NCBI GenBank assembly: GCA_002729415.1
Contig: PBXZ01000209.1
Span: forward strand, 1 to 10,647
Origin: UBA9662 sp002729415
GTDB taxonomy: Bacteria; Poribacteria; WGA-4E; UBA9662
Reading direction: 5' to 3'
Length of the DNA stretch: 10,647 nucleotides
Positions 6,501-10,647 of this stretch are shown piece by piece. Below the pieces are notes generated by a model. That model was not told the origin of the DNA and searched no databases. It was given only the letters and a program-made list of their open reading frames with translations. A program made the translations under genes and the position numbers. Each line of letters starts with the position of its first letter. The stretch's first letter is position 1.

Positions 6501-8460
6501 CGCATGGAGTCCGAATGGTAAATTGCTGGCTTCAGCTAGCGGAGATGAGACGGCCAAGGTTTGGGATGCTCAAACCGAAAGTGTCAGTAGAGGTCAACAC
6601 CTCTTTTCGTGTGTTGGCCATGCGGATAAACTAACCTCCATCGCGTGGAGTCCGGATGGAACAAAAATCGTAACAGCCAGTGAAGACGAAACAGCCAAGG
6701 TTTGGGATGCTCAAACCGAAAGTGTCAGTAGAGGCCAACTTCTCTTTTCGTATATTGGTCATACGGATGAGCTAACTTCCATCGCGTGGAGCCCAGATGG
6801 CAAACGAATTATAACAGCCAGTCTGGATAAAACAACCAGATGCTGGGATACCGACGGCGGCAAGGAGCTATTCAATCTAACTGGACAGGTAAAGGATATC
6901 GCGGGCAATGTACCCTTTTCTTCGGCTAGCAGAACGTTGCTGGCGTTGAATCGTTATACAGGTGAAATTCTATGGTCAAAACAGGCTAAACACGGTTTTA
7001 GACACAACGCGATTGCTGTTGGAAACAACAAAATTTTCTGTTTGGACAAAATGTCTGAGCAAAAAACAGCTNGGCTGAAACGCCGGGGGATCGTCAACCC
7101 GGAAATTCCTGTCTTGTACGCTTTCGATCTTGAAACGGGGAAAACGATCTGGTCAAACGCAGACAACATTTTCGGCACTTGGTTAAGTTATTCGGTGGAA
7201 CATGACGTGGTAATCGAAGCAACCAGACACTCAGGTGACAGTGCGGAAGACGAGCACGAACCTAGTTATTTCGGAAAAATCACCGCTTATCGTGGTTCGG
7301 ATGGGAAAGTATTATGGTTTCATGACCAGAAAGAGGGAGCCTATTATGGTCCTGTGATTCTACACCACGATATGGTTATTACACAATCGGGAGGTGGCAG
7401 CAACTCTGGGTATCCGATAACAAAAGCCCTCAACATTTTTACTGGAGAACATGTTACACGAATACATCCTTTAACCAAAGAAACAATCCCTTGGCAGTGG
7501 CTCCGTTTTAAAGGATGTAATACTGCCATTGCCAGTGAAAACCTGATGACTTTCCGTTCCGGATCGGCATCTTTCGTTGACCTGGCAAAAGGCCAAGGGA
7601 CCTCAAATCTGGGTGGATTCCGAGCCGGTTGTACCTCGAATTTGATGCCAGCTAATGGTGTGTTAAGCGCACCAGACTACACACGCACCTGTACCTGTAG
7701 CTATCAAAATCAGGCTTCATTGGCTATGGTTCACACACCTGAAGGTGAAGCCTGGAGTTTTGATTACTATCCTAACGTGGATAAAGCCACGCCTGTAACG
7801 CATGTGGGACTTAATTTAGGTGCGCCAGGAAACCGCTTCGGGGAAAATGGAGTCTTGTGGATAGAGTATCCAAGTATTGGCGGTGTTTCGCCCGACATTC
7901 CGGTTCGGACGGTGAGTCAGAATCCAAAATGGTTTCATCATCACCAATCGAAAGTCGCAGGCGAGTTTAACTGGGTAACGGCCTCTGGAATAGAAGGTAT
8001 CCGCGAAGTCTGGATACATCCGTTTATTCAGCCGGGGAATATTGATCAACCCGTTAGTTTGAACAAACAGGGCATTCCGGCTGGTTCCAGAACCCAAAAA
8101 ACCACGCTTGGTCTTATCCTCAAAGAGCAAGGATTCCTAAAGAACCGGAGCCGATGGAAGATCTGGTCCGACGACGAAATTCTAGGGAGTTTTCAAGAAC
8201 CTCGAGCCTACACCGTGAGTCTGTTTTTTGCCGAAACAACTGGTCTTGATGCCGGTGAACGTGTATTTGATGTCTATCTTCAAGACAAGCTGGTTTTGAA
8301 AAGTTTTGACGCCATGCAAGAAAGCGGGAATAGAAATCTCAGCATAGTTAAAACCTTCAAAAACATTCAAATCAAGAGTGCTCTTAAAATTTCGTTTTCA
8401 CCTGTCAAAGGCCAACCGATTCTGTGCGGCGTCGAGATTATATCAGATGAATTGAAATAA
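3514..8460 (+). CDS. giant multidomain lipoprotein: PQQ-like propellers, methyltransferase-like fold, WD40 insertion, malectin-like domain
   Basis: A 1648-residue predicted lipoprotein, last gene of the operon. The signal peptide ends at VLAC, giving a lipidated Cys24. PQQ-like (BamB/quinoprotein-type) propeller 1 spans about 35-430, with TxTGxxxW blades such as TETGREYW and GKVYFVSDDGYLYCL. A Rossmann fold follows at about 450-545, with GLGSGY (474-479), acidic Asp496 ending strand 2 and GDP at 524-526, as in SAM-dependent methyltransferases. Propeller 2 begins near 605 (DVYTGKTLW, DTNTGKTL), stops at about 787, and resumes at about 1137 (LNRYTGEILW, FDLETGKTIW). The gap holds about eight WD40 units (796-1125). 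A Cys-rich block (Cys1373, CTC 1393-1395) and a malectin-like domain (about 1560-1643, YTVSLFFAE to ILCGVEI) end the protein. Three codons contain an N (residues 710, 865, 1187); none can be a stop. No known enzyme site identifies a substrate. A surface or periplasmic scaffold or sensor is plausible. The Shine-Dalgarno is weak (AGGCGG at 3498-3503). Confidence 0.9.
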   Translation: MGSYRKSQILIFAACALLTIVLACSKDTNKDSVDWPQWRYSAGRLPSSPSKLPSKLRLKWVRQLDLPQPAWPKGQTKLQFDLSYEPVVMGKQIFVPSMVNDSVTAYHTETGREYWRFFADAPVRLAPIARNGKVYFVSDDGYLYCLNAVDGNLLWKFRGGPSDKKVLGNGRLVNENPARGSPVFYDGKIYFAAGIYPFVGTYLHALEAETGKVVWTNSGSNSVYILQAHSAPSFAGISPQGYLVATPKHLFVSGGRTVPACYDRLTGEFLYYDPNNKLGGYEVSASGEMYINGGSIFNAANGAEIIRQKDGSLITADRLYHVGGNETAIYEFPGYYRESIDRKGAKTTHYTYKLLSSQPVSPKPGRLYIKAGDDLVTIDKDGNIITVNVKDLNLIKSAVKGKIEGTPWSVLAADNKLFVSTIEGKIYCFGAGYSIAKRYEPKIKMLEHDQVWSKVAADILAKLEVKDGYCVSLGLGSGYLIQELIHQSQFHIVVIDHNPDDIKTFRQRMNAAEVYGHRLTAFIGDPFDYPLPPYLARLVVSEDVFAAGFDSAKHDPNNLYQPIRPYGGTAWLGAGKNRNSLIKWIGNSGLPKAEYQDLENFVVLKRVGALPNSADWTHHYSDPSNNVFSADRIKAPLGLLWFGSQQTNLDVLPRHAHGPMPHVVGGRLIIQGVNVLGARDVYTGKTLWQKELDNFNTFGMYYDSSYVRSXGIRQNHIPGANEFGSNIVSLEDRIYLVNGSICHVIDTNTGKTLDQFQLPSAEDRNPPNWGYISVAGDLLVATSSPIGIGSVSAPIVNAVAYSPNGKRIVTASEKMATIWDADSGQELSVLKGHSKYVTSVAWGPDSKRVAIASEDKTARVWDADXGQELFVLEGHTEAVNSVTWSPDGKQIVTTSEDRTAKVWDAQTISLSNTRELYNLIGYINEVSAVASTTDNKWVVTGTGTVKEYLSKQAVAYSPDGKRIAMVFGDRTIKILDVSDGQELFSCIGHSGDVASIAWSPNGKLLASASGDETAKVWDAQTESVSRGQHLFSCVGHADKLTSIAWSPDGTKIVTASEDETAKVWDAQTESVSRGQLLFSYIGHTDELTSIAWSPDGKRIITASLDKTTRCWDTDGGKELFNLTGQVKDIAGNVPFSSASRTLLALNRYTGEILWSKQAKHGFRHNAIAVGNNKIFCLDKMSEQKTAXLKRRGIVNPEIPVLYAFDLETGKTIWSNADNIFGTWLSYSVEHDVVIEATRHSGDSAEDEHEPSYFGKITAYRGSDGKVLWFHDQKEGAYYGPVILHHDMVITQSGGGSNSGYPITKALNIFTGEHVTRIHPLTKETIPWQWLRFKGCNTAIASENLMTFRSGSASFVDLAKGQGTSNLGGFRAGCTSNLMPANGVLSAPDYTRTCTCSYQNQASLAMVHTPEGEAWSFDYYPNVDKATPVTHVGLNLGAPGNRFGENGVLWIEYPSIGGVSPDIPVRTVSQNPKWFHHHQSKVAGEFNWVTASGIEGIREVWIHPFIQPGNIDQPVSLNKQGIPAGSRTQKTTLGLILKEQGFLKNRSRWKIWSDDEILGSFQEPRAYTVSLFFAETTGLDAGERVFDVYLQDKLVLKSFDAMQESGNRNLSIVKTFKNIQIKSALKISFSPVKGQPILCGVEIISDELK
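4861..5148 (+). other. methyltransferase-like Rossmann domain inside the lipoprotein gene
   Basis: Codons 450-545 encode a helix (VAADILAKL), the strand and glycine loop of motif I (CVSLGLGSGY), strand 2 ending in Asp496 (HIVVIDHNPDD) where ribose hydroxyls of SAM would bind, and a third strand with GDPFDYPLPP. This order is the class I SAM-methyltransferase core. The domain sits between two PQQ-like propellers on a predicted exported lipoprotein. I recall the same insertion in planctomycete homologues, so it is unlikely to be a local rearrangement. Catalysis is not demonstrated, and no substrate-binding motif is recognisable. Confidence 0.7.
5899..6888 (+). repeat. array of about eight WD40 units inserted in PQQ-like propeller 2
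   Basis: Codons 796-1125 encode WD40 units ending at residues 833, 875, 922, about 952, 989, 1036, 1083 and 1125. Typical units have VxSVAWSPDGK, then SEDxTAKVWDA and a closing GH. Unit 3 ends GY and unit 8 ends GQ instead of GH. Unit 4 (923-952) is degenerate: it lacks the WD strand and closing GH and runs straight into unit 5 at AVAYSPDGK. Units 3, 6 and 7 carry about five extra residues in the D-A turn. Outside the array the protein is PQQ-like on both sides. With one defective unit, seven complete units remain, the usual number for a closed WD40 propeller, so the insert could fold on its own. Confidence 0.85.
6553..6734 (+). repeat. 41 bp perfect direct repeat marking a recent WD40 unit duplication
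   Basis: Bases 6553-6593 and 6694-6734 are identical, 141 bp (47 codons) apart, exactly one WD40 unit of this length. Both encode AKVWDAQTESVSRG. Similarity continues with scattered changes on either side, while the other units in the array differ much more at DNA level. This is direct sequence evidence of in-frame unit duplication or gene conversion between units 6 and 7. Confidence 0.9.
8191..8442 (+). other. malectin-like C-terminal domain of the lipoprotein
   Basis: Codons 1560-1643 read YTVSLFFAE, then GERVFDVYLQDKLVLKSFD, then ISFSPVKGQPILCGVEI. This matches the second half of malectin/CBM57-type beta-sandwich domains, in which an FAE strand is followed by RxFdVxxxG and a final PILxGIEI strand. 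These domains are carbohydrate-binding-like, so glycan contact is possible. The ligand cannot be inferred. Confidence 0.65.
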
Positions 8461-8759
8461 ATTACCAGTGTGCCTTGGATANGAGATAGCGGTAGGTTGT
8501 GGTAAATTCTTTGTTAAAACGGATATGAAGTTGAACCAAACGATCTTTTTTTCAGATGATGAACTGGTGGTGTATCAGCAGTCAATAACAGACACTATAT
8601 GATTTAGATTTTAGAACTAATTCTAATGCCACTATTCTATTAGAGTGTGATAGAATCAAGTTTAATAAAAGGATCATCATCTGAAGTCAAAGATTGTGGA
8701 GGCCAATTTTCTTCTGGTGGCCGCGTTGCAGATTTGGAAAAATATAGGATCAGCTAAAA
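8461..8759. other. intergenic region without a recognisable gene
   Basis: This 299 bp AT-rich stretch separates the envelope operon from the enolase-type gene. It has one N (8482), a T-run at 8545-8551, a weak 6 bp inverted repeat (8462-8467 with 8500-8505), and two short hairpins: 8611-8626 (6 bp stem, 4 nt loop) and 8634-8656 (7 bp stem, 9 nt loop). None is a convincing rho-independent terminator. No promoter close to consensus was found for the downstream gene. Confidence 0.5.
8551..8685. repeat. 135 bp segment bounded by perfect 12 bp inverted repeats
   Basis: TTCAGATGATGA at 8551-8562 is the exact reverse complement of TCATCATCTGAA at 8674-8685. The 111 bp between them are AT-rich, have no coding potential and contain two small nested hairpins. 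The form resembles a miniature inverted-repeat element (MITE) or a large imperfect RNA stem. No target-site duplication is visible immediately outside the repeats, so the mobile-element reading is tentative. Confidence 0.4.
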
Positions 8760-8762
8760 TTG
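8746..8762 (+). promoter_or_regulatory. ribosome binding site and TTG start of the enolase-family gene
   Basis: AGGA at 8746-8749 lies 10 nt before TTG at 8760. The reading frame upstream is closed by TAG at 8745-8747. The residues right after the TTG (KITNIEPIIVNVPY) are the conserved first strand of this family, so no downstream start would leave an intact protein. TTG is therefore the most likely start. Confidence 0.65.
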
Positions 8763-9923
8763 AAAATCACCAATATTGAACCGATTATTGTTAACGTCCC
8801 CTATAAACACCGGGAAACCAGTACCCGAGTGCAACGGGATGGTGTTACGGCTGTACTGGTCAAAATTACCACCGATGCTGGGATTGTCGGTTGGGGGGAG
8901 AGTTGCCCTGGTCCAAATGTGGAGAGCATCTACCAGATTATCGTATCCATTATACCGGTTTTTACCGGACGGAATCCGGTCGACCGTGAAGCGATAGCAC
9001 AGGATTTTTTCTCTACCGCTCACTGGTTTCACCGGGAAATGTCGGGAAATTTTGCTTTTGCTGGCATCGATATGGCCCTATGGGACATCTTTGGTAAGGC
9101 CTGCGGTCAGCCAGTCTACAACCTTTTTGGTGGTCTCTATCGTCAATCGGTAAATTACTTCTACTACCTGGCTTATGGTGATGCCGATTCGGTTACCTCT
9201 CAGGCTAAGCGTGGTCTGGAAATGGGTTATACCGTTTTCTATATCAAGGTGGGTCTTAATTTGGAAGCGGAACTCTCGATGATTGCCGCCTTGCGGGAAA
9301 CCATTGGCCCAAGCTGCAAAATTCGGATTGATGCCAATGGCGTTTGGTCTGTTAATCAGGCAGTCCGCTACCTGAACCAATTTGATCGTTATCAGATAGA
9401 TTTTGCCGAACAGCCGGTTTGGCCGGATCCAATTCGCAATATGGTCGAGGTCCGAAACCGAACACCCGTTGCCCTGGCCGCCAACGAAGGGTTATGGCGA
9501 GTGAGTGATGTCTATGAAGTTGTTCGCCAACGCGCGGCTGATGTTCTGTGTTTTAGTAGCAACTGGGTTGGGACACTGACCCAGTTTCATCGCTTAAGTT
9601 ATCTGGCACATTTGGAAGGATTGCATGTTTGTCGTCATACGCACGGTGAGTTGGGATTGATGGCCGCTGCTTCCCATCAAGTTTGCCTTTCCCTGCCAAA
9701 TCTAGTGGATGGGAATCAACAAACCGCTGGAATGATGCAGGATGATATCCTGACTGAGCCCCTTCCTATAGCCAATAGCCCTGACTGGGAGACACCGCAA
9801 GGTGTTGGCCTGTGTGTCTCCGTCGATGAGGAAAAAGTAAAGAAATACCATCGCCTGTATGAAAAACAGGGGCAGTTTTTACCGTATCAACCCTCTATGT
9901 TTGTTACCGAACCCCAGTTCTGA
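8760..9923 (+). CDS. mandelate racemase/enolase-superfamily protein, probable acid-sugar dehydratase
   Basis: A full-length 387-residue enolase-superfamily enzyme with an N-terminal capping domain (about 1-120) and a TIM barrel behind it. The barrel shows a catalytic Lys163 in YIKVG at the end of strand 2, and metal ligands Asp191 (RIDANG) and Glu217 (FAEQP). The third ligand position falls in LAANEG, where Asn242 probably replaces the usual Asp/Glu, as in glucarate dehydratase. Asp261 (ADVL) and His293 (CRHTHGE) would form the His-Asp dyad of the mandelate racemase and glucarate dehydratase subgroups. Such cytoplasmic enzymes abstract a proton next to a carboxylate and usually dehydrate aldonic or aldaric acids. 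The first Lys of the common KxK motif is Tyr161 here. The exact substrate cannot be read. Its neighbours, a broken sugar-isomerase-like gene and a nucleoside hydrolase, support a sugar catabolic role. Confidence 0.88.
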   Translation: MKITNIEPIIVNVPYKHRETSTRVQRDGVTAVLVKITTDAGIVGWGESCPGPNVESIYQIIVSIIPVFTGRNPVDREAIAQDFFSTAHWFHREMSGNFAFAGIDMALWDIFGKACGQPVYNLFGGLYRQSVNYFYYLAYGDADSVTSQAKRGLEMGYTVFYIKVGLNLEAELSMIAALRETIGPSCKIRIDANGVWSVNQAVRYLNQFDRYQIDFAEQPVWPDPIRNMVEVRNRTPVALAANEGLWRVSDVYEVVRQRAADVLCFSSNWVGTLTQFHRLSYLAHLEGLHVCRHTHGELGLMAAASHQVCLSLPNLVDGNQQTAGMMQDDILTEPLPIANSPDWETPQGVGLCVSVDEEKVKKYHRLYEKQGQFLPYQPSMFVTEPQF

Positions 9924-10011
9924 GGTCAATAATTATTTTTTACCTGCTTCTAATTGAATGCAGAATCAAAACCGAAAACATCAAATCAACTCAAGAAATT
10001 AAGAGGGTATC

Positions 10012-10280
10012 ATGGCTCCGATGAGCTTGCCACCGCATGCTGGCATCACAGATGTGAAGGTCGTCTCGATGACGATACCGACGGGCTAGAGAGATTGGTA
10101 AGTTGAAGATGCCAGGGAGTTCCTGAAGACGCACAATATCCGGTTAGGAGAGTTCAATGGATTCCATTCAGGATTGGGGCCGATGTTGCGGAGGAACATC
10201 AAGCGACAGTAGAATACTACACCCGTTAATTATGGCATGCAGAAACGGCAGTGAAGCAGAGAACTGCTCCCACTCTTTGA
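10012..10280 (+). pseudogene. frameshifted remnant of a sugar phosphate isomerase/epimerase-like gene
   Basis: Protein-like sequence continues through this region only if the frame is changed repeatedly. An ATG at 10012, with AGAGGG just upstream, opens a frame reading ITDVKVVSMTIPTG that stops at 10087. DGLERLV follows in a second frame (10080-10100). EDAREFLKTHNIRLGEFNG returns in the first frame (10105-10161), running on to GLG. ADVAEEHQATVEYYTR then appears in the second frame (10179-10226), followed by a TAA that would be CAA (Gln) by one transition, and LWHAETAVKQ to TGA at 10280. The pieces resemble the start of a xylose-isomerase-like TIM barrel (sugar phosphate isomerase/epimerase). 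The remaining two-thirds is missing, so this is a decayed fragment and not only a sequencing error. Confidence 0.5.
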
Positions 10281-10370
10281 CAGATTTTCCATTCTATTTT
10301 CTCGACACTTCATATCTATTCTAACTTAATGACATTGAGTAGCTACTAATTTGGTATGTTTGCTTATTTA

Positions 10371-10395
10371 TACAATTACCAATAACAATAAGGAG
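10371..10395 (+). promoter_or_regulatory. possible -10 box and strong ribosome binding site for the nucleoside hydrolase gene
   Basis: AAGGAG at 10390-10395 lies 9 nt before the ATG at 10405 and is the best Shine-Dalgarno in the window. TACAAT at 10371-10376 (five of six matches to TATAAT) could be a -10 box giving a leader of about 20 nt. No good -35 hexamer is found at 16-18 bp, so the promoter part is weak. Confidence 0.4.
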
Positions 10396-10404
10396 TAAAA
10401 GCGG

Positions 10405-10647
10405 ATGGAGTTTCCTAAGATCTCAACGACCACTTTGTTGGACCAACTTACGCCACCCACAGGAAAGGTCCATATGGTACTCGATACCGATACTTTTAAC
10501 GAGATTGATGATCAGTTTGCAGTTGTTCAGGCGATTTTGTCGCCAGACAGTCTGGACCTGAAAGCAATTTATGCGACCCCCTTTCACAACAAGAATTCCG
10601 ATAGTGCTGGGGATGGGATGGAGAAACCCCCCTACCCCTGTACTCGG
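10405..10647 (+). CDS. nucleoside hydrolase (inosine/uridine-preferring type), 5' part, cut by window edge
   Basis: The first 81 codons are present. The stretch VLDTDTFNEIDDQFAV (25-40) is the calcium-binding aspartate cluster of the nucleoside hydrolase family, in which Asp residues position a water for cleaving the N-glycosidic bond of ribonucleosides. Asp27, Asp29, Asp35 and Asp36 are all visible. KAIYATPFHNKNSDSAGDGMEK follows, as in bacterial relatives. The product would be cytoplasmic, releasing base and ribose. The last nine residues (EKPPYPCTR) no longer look like the family, which usually continues with a Ser-Tyr-Glu helix. A run of six C bases there could hide an indel or poor terminal sequence. 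The gene stands 481 bp after the enolase-type gene, on the same strand. Confidence 0.85.
   Translation, partial: MEFPKISTTTLLDQLTPPTGKVHMVLDTDTFNEIDDQFAVVQAILSPDSLDLKAIYATPFHNKNSDSAGDGMEKPPYPCTR

Noticed and set aside
5642..7072. Possible disruption of the giant gene at ambiguous bases 5642, 6106 and 7072
   Set aside because: The codons are gNa, Ngt and Ngg. None of the four bases at any of them makes a stop codon, and the protein motifs continue on both sides.
3514..8460. Calling the giant protein a PQQ-dependent dehydrogenase
   Set aside because: The blades are PQQ-like, but the quinone-binding and catalytic residues of such enzymes and the vicinal-cysteine pattern are not recognisable.
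8461..8551. Rho-independent terminator after the operon
   Set aside because: The only stem near the stop (8462-8467 with 8500-8505) is 6 bp with a 32 nt loop, and the T-run at 8545-8551 has no GC-rich stem before it.
8726..8748. Promoter TTGCAG/TATAGG upstream of the enolase-type gene
   Set aside because: The spacing is only 11 bp and the second box overlaps the ribosome binding site.
9924..9955. Terminator after the enolase-type gene
   Set aside because: A T-run at 9938-9943 lies between AGGT and ACCT and beside an AATAATTATT palindrome, but there is no GC-rich stem placed before the T-run.
10012..10089. A separate 25-codon gene starting at 10012 with a fair ribosome binding site
   Set aside because: Its residues fit better as the first piece of the frameshifted isomerase-like remnant that continues downstream.

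Overview
The window reads as accessory sequence from a bacterium of the Planctomycetes/Poribacteria kind. The case rests on one very large lipoprotein whose conserved blocks (PQQ-like propellers, an embedded methyltransferase-like fold, a C-terminal malectin-like domain) I associate from memory with those groups. The neighbours fit: a mandelate-racemase-type enolase, a nucleoside hydrolase and an IS630-type transposase are all common there. Four ambiguous bases (5642, 6106, 7072, 8482) suggest a draft, possibly single-cell, assembly. The lineage call is an inference and not firm.

Layout. Positions 2-79 hold the last codons of an IS630-like transposase. After a roughly 220 bp gap containing a good sigma70-like promoter (216-244), four same-strand genes follow with gaps of 24, 3 and 27 bp and almost certainly form one operon. 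They are a two-helix membrane protein with conserved-looking cysteines (301-1479), an FtsX/MacB-type permease (1504-2793), a LolD/MacB-type ABC ATPase (2797-3486) and a 1648-residue predicted lipoprotein (3514-8460). The giant protein reads: lipoprotein signal, PQQ-like propeller 1, Rossmann/SAM-methyltransferase-like domain, first part of PQQ-like propeller 2, an inserted array of about eight WD40 units, the rest of propeller 2, malectin-like domain. A plausible reading is an envelope machine in which the MacB/Lol-type ABC pair and its membrane partner serve the large lipoprotein, for release, display or force transmission. No substrate can be read from the sequence.

The 299 bp region 8461-8759 lacks a gene but holds a 135 bp segment bounded by perfect 12 bp inverted repeats. 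Next comes a TTG-started enolase-superfamily gene (8760-9923), probably an acid-sugar dehydratase. Between it and the right edge is a frameshifted remnant of what looks like a sugar phosphate isomerase/epimerase gene (10012-10280). The window closes with the 5' end of a nucleoside hydrolase gene (10405-10647), preceded by a strong ribosome binding site. This right-hand part looks like a small sugar/nucleoside catabolic cluster unrelated to the envelope operon. All recognised genes are on the + strand.
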